Source of the DNA: Parapedobacter sp037190485
GTDB lineage: Bacteria; Bacteroidota; Bacteroidia; Sphingobacteriales; Sphingobacteriaceae
DNA length: 64,000 bases
Assembly (NCBI GenBank): GCA_037190485.1
Contig: JBBCJB010000020.1
Coordinates: 124,001-188,000, forward strand
Reading direction: 5' to 3'
The translations under genes and the position numbers were made by a program. Below are positions 26,020 to 34,063 of the stretch, in pieces. The stretch's first letter is position 1, and the number at the start of each line of letters is the position of its first letter. Under the pieces are notes generated by a model. The model was not told the DNA's origin. It saw only the letters and a program-made list of their open reading frames with translations, and ran no database searches.

Positions 26020-26661
26020 ATGAAGACAATAACAATCTTTGGCGCAACCGGACGGATGCAACATCTGTTGGTACAAAAGGCCCTTGACAATGGTTACAAG
26101 GTTATCGGCTATGCCCGTAACGCATCGAAAATGAAGATAAGCCATCCCAACCTTCGCCTGATCGAGGGAACCATGTTGGATGAAGCCGGAATGGAGCGCG
26201 CCGTGAAGGGAAGTGACGCCGTCGTCGAGACCGTGGGATGCGTGAGCGAAGGCACAAAACTCGTGATCCAAGCGATGAAAAAACACGGGGTAAAGCGTCT
26301 TATCGTCGTTTCCACTTCGAATGCCAAAGACAGCCGCGATCTGCCCGACAAAAAATTCGCCCTACTGCTAGGCGTCACCAGGGTTGCGTTGAAATTCTTA
26401 GGCATCTTCAACAGCCAGTATGGCAATGCCGTGTATGAACTTCGAAAAATTGCCGGGATCGTCAGGGACTCGGACTTGGACTGGACATTGGTCAGGGTCG
26501 CCGGCCTGAACGACAGGCCCGAATCCGGCAACATCAAGGCCGGGCATTTGGGACAGGGAATCATTGGATTCCAAACGTCCCGTGCCGACATGGCCACCTT
26601 TATGTTACAACAGATCGAAGACTTGACCTACATCAGGAAAGCCCCAGCCATCAGCAGTTGA
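26020..26661 (+). CDS. NAD(P)-binding atypical short-chain dehydrogenase (NmrA-like)
   Basis: 213 residues from ATG 26020, preceded by an A-rich ribosome site; an earlier GTG at 25993 is less likely. The Rossmann motif ITIFGATGRMQHLL (GATGxxG-like with RMQ in place of GxG) starts the protein, followed by VETVGCVSEGTK and LIVVSTSNAKDS. Family members are NADPH-binding reductases or redox sensors. It is divergent from the HxlR regulator and probably controlled by it. Confidence 0.82.
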   Translation: MKTITIFGATGRMQHLLVQKALDNGYKVIGYARNASKMKISHPNLRLIEGTMLDEAGMERAVKGSDAVVETVGCVSEGTKLVIQAMKKHGVKRLIVVSTSNAKDSRDLPDKKFALLLGVTRVALKFLGIFNSQYGNAVYELRKIAGIVRDSDLDWTLVRVAGLNDRPESGNIKAGHLGQGIIGFQTSRADMATFMLQQIEDLTYIRKAPAISS

Positions 26662-26675
26662 AACCATCGAGCGGC

Positions 26676-27101
26676 TTAGCCTTCCGCCAGTTTTTTGATG
26701 ATTTTCAGGGCTTCTTTCATGGCGGCGTCCATTTCGTCGAAATATTGTTCGGGCATCTCGGAGCTCACCGCCAGCGTGGTGACGCCCTCTTTTTCGTCAA
26801 GCAGGTATTGTTCCCGCATATTTCCGAAGGATTGTCCTACGTTGCCGTCCGCGATCTCATGGAGGTGCTCGAAGGTGATCTCGCGGTTCTCGGTGATCGA
26901 CGCGACCCGGCTTTCCATGCCGTTGCCGCTGCCATCGTGGAACCTGATCAAGCCATCTTGCTGCAGTTCGCCGCTATACGTTGAACCTTCCATGAATGCT
27001 GCCGCCCATGTTTTGTAATGCGCGCTGTCCCACAATACCTGCCACACCCGTTCCGCCGTGGCGTCGATGCGTATTTGCTGCTCGATTTTCTTGGTTTCCA
27101 T
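26676..27101 (-). CDS. SRPBCC (AHSA1-like) domain protein
   Basis: 141 residues: IEQQIRIDATAERVWQVLWD opens a START/Bet v1-like fold, with FMEGSTYSGELQQDGLIRFH in the middle and a C-terminal helix (ISSKYF-type region, DEMDAAMKEALKIIKKLAE). Such proteins bind hydrophobic ligands or act as Hsp90-type helpers; the exact role is unknown. It lies in the same direction as the VOC gene 27 bases upstream. Confidence 0.85.
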   Translation of the reverse strand: METKKIEQQIRIDATAERVWQVLWDSAHYKTWAAAFMEGSTYSGELQQDGLIRFHDGSGNGMESRVASITENREITFEHLHEIADGNVGQSFGNMREQYLLDEKEGVTTLAVSSEMPEQYFDEMDAAMKEALKIIKKLAEG

Positions 27102-27128
27102 GTTGCTATTCGTTATCGATTACATCGT

Positions 27129-27530
27129 TCACATATTCAAGACCACCCAGCGGTGGCCGTCCGGGTCGGCGAAACGCATCGCCCACCATCCCTCTTTCAG
27201 CTGCTCGGGCGCGCTGATGATGGTGGCGCCGATGCCGTTGAGCGCTTTTTCCCAGGCCAGCACGTCTTCCTTGCTGTCGGCCGAAATGCTGAAGTTCACT
27301 TCGTTGCCGCTGGCCGTATCGGCAACGCTTGCCTTCACGCCGCGCTCGAAACGGTCATCACGGAACAGGTTGATGATGAATCCGCCATCGCCTACCGTGA
27401 GGTTGATGAAATCGTCTCCGTCATGGGTATGCTCCCGCACGGTGAAGCCCAGGGCGCTGTAGAATTCCTTGGACCGCTTGATGTCTTTCACGGGCAGGTC
27501 CGCCCAGATTTTCGATGGTCGTGGTGCCAT
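27129..27530 (-). CDS. VOC (glyoxalase-like) family protein
   Basis: 133 residues: KIWADLPVKDIKRSKEFYSA followed by LGFTVRE and, at the end, MRFADPDGHRWVVLNM are standard vicinal-oxygen-chelate features. Two beta-alpha-beta modules are expected, with metal ligands partly retained. Substrate unknown. It probably forms a two-gene unit with the SRPBCC gene downstream. Confidence 0.87.
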   Translation of the reverse strand: MAPRPSKIWADLPVKDIKRSKEFYSALGFTVREHTHDGDDFINLTVGDGGFIINLFRDDRFERGVKASVADTASGNEVNFSISADSKEDVLAWEKALNGIGATIISAPEQLKEGWWAMRFADPDGHRWVVLNM

Positions 27531-27601
27531 AGTCGTCGTGTTTTATTTATTGTCAAATGTATGGGGTACATTGCGCAATAAACTTGCCATAAGATAAGAA
27601 A

Positions 27602-27690
27602 TGGTGGGGTTGAAGAAACCAAGGCGCACAGGCTACCTGCTTCCTTGGCCCTCATTGCCCGCAAGCCCGAACGAACCAAGCAACCCCACC
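27602..27690. repeat. Inverted repeat in a gene-free stretch
   Basis: GGTGGGGTTG (27602-27611) and CAACCCCACC (27681-27690) are perfect inverted arms. Inside is CCAAGGCGCACAGGC, closely similar to CCAAGGCGCACGGGC at 34744-34758 in another hairpin. The gap 27531-27868 holds no convincing gene. Confidence 0.45.
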
Positions 27691-27868
27691 GCGCCCGGCC
27701 CTTCCTTCGTTGAGGGGGTTCGTTTCTTGGGCTTGCTTGGCTGCTGGGGCCGTCGTACACAGGCCAAGCCTGTAGCGCTCTCGGTTTCTTCTTGGGATAT
27801 GGGAAGGGCTATCGACCAAATCCGTGCACGGGCCAAGCCCTTCCATCCCGCTACCTAATCAGGTTCAA

Positions 27869-29443
27869 TCAATCGAGTTCCTGCACGAGGTATCCGTCGA
27901 TGGCTTTCTTTTCGATGTCGAACTTGATACCGATGGCCACTTTCTTTCGGTCATCGAGCTGGAATGGGCGAAAGTAATCCTTGTCGATGATCTGGCTCAG
28001 CGCTTCTTCCGCCGAGCGGTCACGCTTGAACTCCAACACGTAAATGTGCGTCTCGGTGAACACGGTCAAGTCGGGCCGCGTGCCGGCGTAGTTGCGGTCG
28101 CTCTCCATCAGGATGTCCAGCAGGCTGAACGTGTTGTGGATGATGGCATGGAAGAAATTCTCCTTGGCTCCGGCCCACAGCGTGTTGGGTATGTTCACGA
28201 ACAGCGTATCGATGGTCTTCATCACCGCGTCGATATCGCCTGCCTGGAACGCATCGTTGATCTTCAGCACCATGGGCCGTGCTTCGCTCGCCTTTTGGTT
28301 GCCATAAGCAGACAGCAGGAACACCTGCGTGCTCTCGCGCACTTCAAGGTTGGGATAGTCCAGCCGATAGGCACGCCGCCGCGGATCGTAGCCTTTCACC
28401 GTCAGGTAACCCGTCTGGAAAAGGATGGTCACTGGATCGATGGATGCGGGCCCGCCGTATGCCGATTGCTGGTCGAGCAGGTCGAGGATGCCCTCCGGTC
28501 CGACTTCCACCTCGCCCTCCGGGAATTTCATCTTTGGATCGCGGTGGATCATGTCAGCGAAGAAGGCAGGGGTGCCCGTGTGGAACCAGTAGTTATCGAA
28601 CTGTTTGAAACGCAAGAGGTTCAACAGCGAAAACGGGTTATAAAGTGTATTTTCACCTCCCCAGGAATAGCCGTTGTACCAACGTTTGACCTCGGCAATG
28701 GTCTCAGGCAGGGTCTCGCCACGCTTTTCGGCCAGTGCCGCCAGGTCTTCCATGAACACGGTTTCCAGTTCGCGCTGGTTTATGCCGCATACATCATTGA
28801 ATTCTTCGATCAACGTAATGTCCGGCAGATTGTTGATGTCTGAAAACAGGCTCACTTTCGCAAAACGGCTCACGCCCGTGAGGAGTAGGAAGCGGATATA
28901 CTCATCGGCATCCTTCAGCACCGAATAGAACTGCTTGAAGATCGAACGGTTCTCATCGAGTTTTGCCGGGTCGTTCAGGTAATCGATCAATGGCTTGTCA
29001 TATTCATCGATCAGGATCACCACCTGGCCGATTTGCCTGGCCGTGGTTTCGATCACCTCCCTGAACTTGTCTTTCAGGTCGCCCTGGGACAGGGAGATGC
29101 CCAAGTCTGCGGCGATAAGGTCAAGTTCCTTGTTCAACGCATCGTAAAGCCCGATTTTCTGGTAATTGGTTTGGCTGATTTTCAGCTTGATCACCGGATT
29201 GGTCTTCGACCAGTCCCACTGGTTTTCGATCCAGAGCCCTTCGAATAAATCCTTGCTGCCTTTGAACAGCTCTTCGATCGTATCAACCAGCAGGCTCTTG
29301 CCAAAGCGTCGCGGACGGCTCAGGAAGTAATAGTTTCCTGTAGTGACCATCCGGTGGATGAGCTCGGTTTTGTCGATGTATACAAAACCGCCTTCTCGGA
29401 TTTTCCGAAAACTCTGCAAGCCGATGGGATACTTCCTAACCAT
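27869..29443 (-). CDS. AAA ATPase with C-terminal PD-(D/E)XK nuclease-like domain
   Basis: 524 residues. The N-terminal ATPase has a P-loop-like SRPRRFGKSLLVDTIEELF (about 42-60) and Walker B VVILIDEYDKP (about 141-151). The C-terminal part has the nuclease pattern RPDLTVFTETHIYVLEFKRD with Asp458, Glu471 and Lys473. This is the common AAA-ATPase-like/DUF1703 family of Bacteroidota and anaerobes. Its function is unproven and it is often present in many copies per genome, consistent with mobile or defence-related behaviour. It stands alone, with a gene-free stretch on the 3' side. Confidence 0.88.
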   Translation of the reverse strand: MVRKYPIGLQSFRKIREGGFVYIDKTELIHRMVTTGNYYFLSRPRRFGKSLLVDTIEELFKGSKDLFEGLWIENQWDWSKTNPVIKLKISQTNYQKIGLYDALNKELDLIAADLGISLSQGDLKDKFREVIETTARQIGQVVILIDEYDKPLIDYLNDPAKLDENRSIFKQFYSVLKDADEYIRFLLLTGVSRFAKVSLFSDINNLPDITLIEEFNDVCGINQRELETVFMEDLAALAEKRGETLPETIAEVKRWYNGYSWGGENTLYNPFSLLNLLRFKQFDNYWFHTGTPAFFADMIHRDPKMKFPEGEVEVGPEGILDLLDQQSAYGGPASIDPVTILFQTGYLTVKGYDPRRRAYRLDYPNLEVRESTQVFLLSAYGNQKASEARPMVLKINDAFQAGDIDAVMKTIDTLFVNIPNTLWAGAKENFFHAIIHNTFSLLDILMESDRNYAGTRPDLTVFTETHIYVLEFKRDRSAEEALSQIIDKDYFRPFQLDDRKKVAIGIKFDIEKKAIDGYLVQELD

Positions 29444-29498
29444 TCCACGAAGGTACGTTATTTATACCAATTACGCATATTCGCATTAGCTAACAGCC

Positions 29499-29535
29499 AA
29501 AAATCCGGGCACCCACTTGGGGCACCCGGATTTTT
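29499..29535. terminator. Bidirectional terminator between convergent-spaced genes
   Basis: AAAATCCGGG...CCCGGATTTTT forms a hairpin with CCGGG/CCCGG and CCC/GGG stems and T-runs on both strands. It follows the stop of the gene at 29557-30189 by 21 bases on the minus strand. Confidence 0.7.
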
Positions 29536-29556
29536 GGTGACGGACAGGATAGCGTC

Positions 29557-30189
29557 CTACCTGGCGATGAGCGAGACCGGCTCCGACCAATCGCTGAAAC
29601 CGACGCCGTTGCGCGCACGGGCGCGGGCGTAGTAGGTCACGCCGGGCATGACCGGGGCGATGACGTTGCCGCGGCTCTTGCGCGTGGTGAGCGGTTCGGG
29701 CCACGTGATGCTGCCGTCGGCCTCCTTCTGGCTGCTCACGGCGTACTCGTACATCCACGCCTCGGGCACGGGGTCGAACAGCAACTGCGCTTGGCCGCTC
29801 TGCAGCCAGTCGGCCAGCCGCAGCCGTTCGGGCGTGGCGGGCGGCAGCAGCCGCACCGGCAACCCCGACACGGGGAAGCCCGAACTGAGCACGATGGACA
29901 GCGAACCGTCGGCCACCGTGTTCACGTGGAAGGCCAGCCGCTTGAGCAGCCCGGCCAATACCTCCTTGGCATCGTTCTTCAGGCTCTTGTCGAGCGGGCT
30001 GCCTTGCCTGCTGGCTGCCTCCAACTTGGCCTTGTAGTCGTCATAGGCCGCCTGTACCGTCGGCAGTGCCGGTTCGGGGGTGGGGAAATTGGGGTTGCCG
30101 TCCACCGCCAGTAAAACCGTGCCTGCCTGGTTGAGCAGGTCATTGTCGCGTAAGTACTTAAAGCCACTTCTGGCTGTTCTTTTTGCCAT
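29557..30189 (-). CDS. Fibronectin-III-like protein of unknown function
   Basis: 210 residues without a signal peptide. The N-terminal half is helical (ARSGFKYLRDNDLLNQAGTV; PALPTVQAAYDDYKAKLEAA). The C-terminal half (about 120-210) reads like a fibronectin type III domain: YAVSSQKEADGS, then PGVTYYARARARNGVGFSDW and SEPVSLIAR. Similar short proteins are common in Bacteroidota, without known role. It is a single-gene unit with its own terminator. Confidence 0.65.
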   Translation of the reverse strand: MAKRTARSGFKYLRDNDLLNQAGTVLLAVDGNPNFPTPEPALPTVQAAYDDYKAKLEAASRQGSPLDKSLKNDAKEVLAGLLKRLAFHVNTVADGSLSIVLSSGFPVSGLPVRLLPPATPERLRLADWLQSGQAQLLFDPVPEAWMYEYAVSSQKEADGSITWPEPLTTRKSRGNVIAPVMPGVTYYARARARNGVGFSDWSEPVSLIAR

Positions 30190-30347
30190 TTCTTTTTTAA
30201 TGGTTAAAAGGGTTAAACATTTAATGAACTAATACGGGGACAAACATAGGGGTGCGGGGGTGGGGTATCAAGTTGTGGGCGGGGTTGATGCCGGTTGACG
30301 TTGCATGGCACCACCTGATTGCGGCAAGCATATCCCTAGCCATCAAA

Positions 30348-30431
30348 CTTGAGATCACTTGTGGCCCATTTGAGACCACTTGTGAAGCATTTGAGATCAC
30401 TTCCAGCGCATTTGAGATCGCTTATGAATCA
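30348..30431. repeat. Four tandem 21-base repeats
   Basis: Units start at 30348, 30369, 30390 and 30411 and share TTTGAGAtCACTT (the first begins CTTGAG). The unit length is a multiple of three, so an open frame reads a 7-residue repeat, but no gene start or ribosome site supports translation. Confidence 0.75.
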
Positions 30432-30577
30432 AAAGCCGACCTCATATAGGCCGCAAGCGGACACAAGCGATCCGGTTGGGTACGCTTCCGGGGCGCTTTG
30501 CAAGTCAAGTGATCCGCAAGGGAGGCAAAGCCGAACTGCCGTGTACCGGAATGGCCCATTGGTGCACCAAACCCTAT

Positions 30578-30626
30578 CGGTTGACGTGTCAACCGCGCCA
30601 TTTGGGTATTCAACTGATTCAGTTGA
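30578..30626. promoter_or_regulatory. Two adjacent dyads with GTTGAC/GTCAAC half-sites
   Basis: CGGTTGAC-gt-GTCAACCG (30578-30595) and TCAACTG-att-CAGTTGA (30610-30626) are perfect inverted repeats 14 bases apart. They look like operator sites, though no gene start lies close by. Confidence 0.35.
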
Positions 30627-30754
30627 CAAGCAAAATCGCTTACTTGATTCCACTTGCTGGCCGTTTTGGGGGTCACGCCGAGTACATGTGACCAAAACCG
30701 GCACGGACGTGTTCGCAGGTGACTCACTTGCGGACGCTTTCAAACCCTATTGGT

Positions 30755-31192
30755 TCACTGGTGGGGCGAAAGCGCCTTCAACCGGTGCACGCGTGGACCG
30801 AAGCCGTCCATATGACTATCCAACCGCCGCGAAAGCGACATAAAAAAAGAGGCCGGAGCCTCTTCTGGTGTTGTGTGTTTGGCGAGGAACCCGACCGATC
30901 GCCGGGTTTCCTTGACGCGCCGCAGCAGGTCGTAGACCTCCTCGCGGTCGTAGTACTCGCGCGTGCCGATGCGGAGCACGGGCGTGAGCAGTTTGCCGCG
31001 CACGTTGCGGTAGAACGTGCTTTCGCTGATCTCGAGGTAGTCGATCACCCAGTTCGCGTCGCCGTGCTGCGGCGGGTCGGCCTTGGGCTCGATCGTCCGC
31101 GGCAGGAACTCGCGGATGTCTTTCACCACCTCCACGATTTCGGTGACCTTGATGAGCAGTCGTTCATCGGTAGTTGTGTCTTGCATAAGCAT
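30755..31192 (-). CDS. Helix-turn-helix (excisionase-like) DNA-binding protein
   Basis: 145 residues from ATG 31192 (MLMQDTTT) or 143 from 31186; the longer frame upstream is not protein-like. NWVIDYLEISESTFYRNVRG followed by TPVLRIGTREYYDREEVYDL is a MerR/excisionase-style helix-turn-helix of the kind found on mobile elements. A perfect terminator hairpin (30842-30864) lies inside the frame, encoding EEAPASFF, and about 28 codons follow before the stop at 30755. Either the natural end has been lost, or the message ends without a stop codon. Confidence 0.65.
   Translation of the reverse strand: MLMQDTTTDERLLIKVTEIVEVVKDIREFLPRTIEPKADPPQHGDANWVIDYLEISESTFYRNVRGKLLTPVLRIGTREYYDREEVYDLLRRVKETRRSVGFLAKHTTPEEAPASFFMSLSRRLDSHMDGFGPRVHRLKALSPHQ
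30842..30864 (-). terminator. Intrinsic terminator inside the HTH reading frame
   Basis: On the minus strand AAGAGGC-tccg-GCCTCTT is followed by a T-run, a textbook rho-independent terminator. It falls within the open frame of the HTH gene rather than after its stop. Confidence 0.7.
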
Positions 31193-31277
31193 TCGTATTT
31201 TAGTTAAACATGGCCGCAAGATAGCGGGTCCGGAAGCGCCCCGGCTCGGGCCTGCGCCCGATTCGTCGCGCAGGAAC

Positions 31278-31913
31278 CTACACCTGGGGCCTGTTCTTGC
31301 GCACGGTGTCGACGTCAAGCCCCAGGAACGAGGCGACGCACTGGTTGGACAGGTAGCGGTAAAAATAGGGGTACCGTGCCTTCATCCAGCGCAGCTTGCC
31401 CATGGCATCGGTGTAGGACAGTTCGGCGTGCATCGCCAGGTGCCGCGCCTGCTGCCACTGGCCGTGCGTCCGCACCAGCTCAACGGCCTGCGGATGCCGC
31501 GATGCCAGTTCCAGAAAAGCGTCCATGCCAATGACCACGAGTTCGGTGCCGCCCACGGCCTCGGTATGCAGCGGGTGGCGACCGAGGGCTCCCGTCCACC
31601 ACGGGAAGATGAACGAACCCGCGGCGTGCAGGTCTACCACCACGCGTTTGCCCGCGTGGGTGCCGGGCCGGCCGTGGCGCACGTAGGTGCACAGCCCGCC
31701 CTGTGCCACGTAGGCGATATCGGCCAGCGGGCGCGCCGGATCGGCCAGCCGCCACTTGTCGCGCAGCGTCACCTGCGTGGCCAGGCGGAGCAGGTCGCCG
31801 CGGAACGTGGCATCGATGGCCTGCGGTGCCAGCAGCGCTTCCGCGGCGCCGGCCAACGCATCGAGCGCCATGCGTTCGGGAAGCCTGTGGACGATGTCGA
31901 ATGCACCGGCCAT
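31278..31913 (-). CDS. Crp/Fnr-type regulator (cyclic-nucleotide-binding fold)
   Basis: 211 residues from ATG 31913. The cNMP-type beta-roll is visible (TLRDKWRLADPARPLADIAY, VAQGGLCTYV, FIFPWWTGALG). The C-terminal helix-turn-helix is FYRYLSNQCVASFLGLDVDT with VRKNRPQV. The start overlaps the response regulator stop by one base (TAATG), so translation is coupled. A nucleotide ligand is not assured because the phosphate-binding cassette is not obvious. It ends the leftward regulatory block. Confidence 0.82.
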   Translation of the reverse strand: MAGAFDIVHRLPERMALDALAGAAEALLAPQAIDATFRGDLLRLATQVTLRDKWRLADPARPLADIAYVAQGGLCTYVRHGRPGTHAGKRVVVDLHAAGSFIFPWWTGALGRHPLHTEAVGGTELVVIGMDAFLELASRHPQAVELVRTHGQWQQARHLAMHAELSYTDAMGKLRWMKARYPYFYRYLSNQCVASFLGLDVDTVRKNRPQV

Positions 31914-32581
31914 TATCCGACGTGGTCTTCGTTGAACAGCCCCAGCTGGAAACAAGCCACCACGACCTCCACGCGGCTACGCGCACCGAAGATGCGGTAA
32001 CAGTCGTTCACGTGCTTGTTCACCCCGGAAACGGTGATGCCCATCTCGCCGGCGATGGCCGCGTAGGTCATGCCGGTCTTCAGGTGCAGCAGGAACTCCC
32101 GTCGCTTGGGCGTGAGTCGTTGCTGGATGGCCGTGAGCTTGGCCATCTGGGCCAGCTTCCTGATTTCGGGGTTTTCGCGGCCATGCACGTACCACCCGCT
32201 GGCGCGCACGGTGCGGATGGCCGTCTCCAGCTCGTCGGGCGAAACGCCCTTGGGCACGAAGCCGTGCGCACCGGCCTTGAGCATCTCGTCGGGCACGTGT
32301 TCGGGCGACATGCCCGACAGGGCCAGTATACGGGTATCGGGGTGGTGCCGGCGCAGCCACGCGGCGGTCTCGTAGCCATTCATCCCGGGCATCCCCACAT
32401 CGAGCAGGGCCACGTGGGGCGCCCCGTGCTCGGCGATGAGGCCGGGCAGCTGCTTGCCGTGTTCCGCGGTGAAGAGCACGCGGCAGCCGGGCATTTCCAT
32501 CAGCAATTTCGCGAATCCCTCGCGGATCAATCGCTCGTCCTCGACCAAGGCGAGGGTAATCAGTTGTTGGTAGGTGAACAT
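31913..32581 (-). CDS. LuxR/NarL-family response regulator
   Basis: 222 residues. The receiver domain has acidic pocket E14-D15, phospho-acceptor Asp61 (ALLDVGMPGMNGYE) and Lys111 (GFVPKG). The C-terminal part is a LuxR-type helix-turn-helix (TPKRREFLLHLKTGMTYAAI, then AGEMGITVSGVNKHVNDCYR). It should be phosphorylated by the kinase encoded 39 bases upstream and then bind DNA. Targets are unknown. Confidence 0.93.
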   Translation of the reverse strand: MFTYQQLITLALVEDERLIREGFAKLLMEMPGCRVLFTAEHGKQLPGLIAEHGAPHVALLDVGMPGMNGYETAAWLRRHHPDTRILALSGMSPEHVPDEMLKAGAHGFVPKGVSPDELETAIRTVRASGWYVHGRENPEIRKLAQMAKLTAIQQRLTPKRREFLLHLKTGMTYAAIAGEMGITVSGVNKHVNDCYRIFGARSRVEVVVACFQLGLFNEDHVG

Positions 32582-32620
32582 GGTTGTGTAACGTCTAGTG
32601 TCAATGAAAAAGGATTCGTG

Positions 32621-33403
32621 TCAGACCGGTATCGACAGCATCACCGCGGTGCCCTCGCCGGGCACGGACAGGATGTCGAGGCGCCCACCCAGTTCCCGGG
32701 CATACGCCTCCAGGTTGGCCAGCCCCATGCCGGGCGCGAAATCGGCGGCGGTACGGTCGAACCCGCGCCCGTCGTCGCGCACCGTGAGCAGCAACCGGTT
32801 TCCGCTGGCCGACAGGCCGATGTGGAGCGTGGTCGGGTCGGCGTGCTCCAGCGCGTTGCCCAGCGCCTGCTGCACCGCCCGGTAGGCCAGCAGGCTGCGC
32901 CCGGGATCCAGCTCGGGCACATCGTCGGCGATGTCGAGCACCGGCCCGTGCCGGGCGTAGGCACCGCCGCCGAACGCTTCGCGCAGCATGCCCGCCAGCC
33001 CCTTGCCCGTCCACGCCCGGGCATCGATGGCCCGGGCCAGCTGCCGCGATTCGGCAAGCACCCGGTCCACGAGCGCGCACTGCGTATCGAGTTGCCGCTT
33101 CACGGCCTCCGGCATGGCCATCCGGCGCATGGCCTTGAGGTTGCTGGCCAGCAATGCCTGCAACTGGCCCACGTTGTCGTGCAGTTCGCGCGAGACGTGG
33201 CGCCGGGTCTGCTCGGCCACGTCGAGCTGCTGCTGGGCGAGTTGCCGGGCGTGTTCGGCCTGCTGCCGTGCCATCCGCTCGCGCTTGAGGACAATCCGTT
33301 GGCGGCTTACCTGCACCACGGCCACGTAACCGCCCGATAGCAGCAGCAGCGCCAACGACCCGAACACGATGAGCCAGGCGATCGCTAGCTCGCTGCCGTG
33401 CAT
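32621..33403 (-). CDS. Sensor histidine kinase, HisKA_3 type
   Basis: 260 residues from ATG 33403; the longer open frame upstream is an out-of-register artefact over the preceding gene. One membrane helix (about 8-31), a coiled coil (QQAEHARQLAQQQLDVAEQ), phospho-acceptor His75 in RHVSRELHDNVGQLQALL, and an ATP-binding domain with N-box ALGNALEH, G1 DDGRGF (210-215) and G2 GMGLAN. It has no periplasmic sensor, so the input may come from the membrane protein encoded just upstream (19-base overlap). Its partner is the LuxR regulator downstream. Confidence 0.9.
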   Translation of the reverse strand: MHGSELAIAWLIVFGSLALLLLSGGYVAVVQVSRQRIVLKRERMARQQAEHARQLAQQQLDVAEQTRRHVSRELHDNVGQLQALLASNLKAMRRMAMPEAVKRQLDTQCALVDRVLAESRQLARAIDARAWTGKGLAGMLREAFGGGAYARHGPVLDIADDVPELDPGRSLLAYRAVQQALGNALEHADPTTLHIGLSASGNRLLLTVRDDGRGFDRTAADFAPGMGLANLEAYARELGGRLDILSVPGEGTAVMLSIPV

Positions 33404-34038
33404 ACGAATGCCATTATCCAGGCGCCGTAGAGCGCCGCGTTCGAAACGCCGAACACGAGCGCGTAGGGCGCGACCCCGAGAACGGTGTCTCCGCTGGCCC
33501 AGAGCAACGGCAACCCGGCCACCGCCAGCAGCGTGCCCAGGTAGAACACGGCCACGCCCACCGCCCACCACAACGGTGCATGCCGCCACAGCGGCGACCC
33601 GCGGTCGGTGCGGACCAGCAGTGCGAGGTACAGCACCCCACCCGCGGCCAGCAGCAGCGAAAGCAAGGCGACGCTGCCCGTGGCCAACCGGCCCCATCCG
33701 CCCAGGGCGAGCTCGCCGAGGTATGCCGCGGCGACGGCCAGCCCGGCGGCCAGGTACCCGTACCGGACGCGCCGCGGGGCCATCGGCCGGAGGAGCCGGT
33801 ACAGGAAGCCGCCCACGAACAGGCCTTCGACCGGGAGGTACAGGTTGTAGAGCAGGTGGTTGCCGGCCGGGTCGTCGCGCAATGCCACGGCCGCGACCTC
33901 GACGGCCACGACCAGGGCGAGGTAGCCGCGGTGACCCTGCCAGCGGCGCGTTTCCCTATCGGTACCGTGCAGGTACCGGAAAGACGCCGCCAGGCAAGCC
34001 ACCTGCGCCATCAGGTAGGGGGTGAGGTAGACAGCCAT
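33385..34038 (-). CDS. Multi-pass inner-membrane protein, probable sensor partner
   Basis: 217 residues from ATG 34038 (MAVYLTPYLMAQ). About seven hydrophobic segments, for example YLALVVAVEVAAVAL, LATGSVALLSLLLAAGGVLY and VGVAVFYLGTLLAVAGLPLL. It overlaps the kinase gene by 19 bases and follows a lipoprotein gene by 25 bases. No family is recognised. Position suggests it supplies the membrane input for the sensor-poor kinase. Confidence 0.75.
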   Translation of the reverse strand: MAVYLTPYLMAQVACLAASFRYLHGTDRETRRWQGHRGYLALVVAVEVAAVALRDDPAGNHLLYNLYLPVEGLFVGGFLYRLLRPMAPRRVRYGYLAAGLAVAAAYLGELALGGWGRLATGSVALLSLLLAAGGVLYLALLVRTDRGSPLWRHAPLWWAVGVAVFYLGTLLAVAGLPLLWASGDTVLGVAPYALVFGVSNAALYGAWIMAFVCTAAS

Positions 34039-34063
34039 GGGGATAGCCTCGTCCGTTCGCGCC

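Larger units (their letters stand above)
30190..30754. other. Gene-free stretch with minisatellite and dyads
   Basis: About 565 bases. Frames are open in several phases but the translations look unlike proteins. It holds four 21-base repeats (30348-30431) and two adjacent dyads (30578-30595 and 30610-30626). Confidence 0.55.

Noticed and set aside
30348..30431. CRISPR-like array
   Set aside because: The 21-base units are directly adjacent with no spacers and no cas genes are nearby.
30349..30843. 164-codon plus-strand frame across the 21-base repeats
   Set aside because: Repeat-driven text without family features and no ribosome site; it also runs into the HTH gene on the other strand.
31703..33340. 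545-codon open frame on the plus strand
   Set aside because: Antisense to the Crp-like, response regulator and kinase genes, whose motifs are clear; the plus-strand text has low-complexity G, R, H and Q runs.
33404..33697. N-terminal extension of the histidine kinase frame
   Set aside because: It overlaps the upstream membrane protein in another register and is arginine/glycine-rich; the ATG at 33403 directly precedes the membrane helix.
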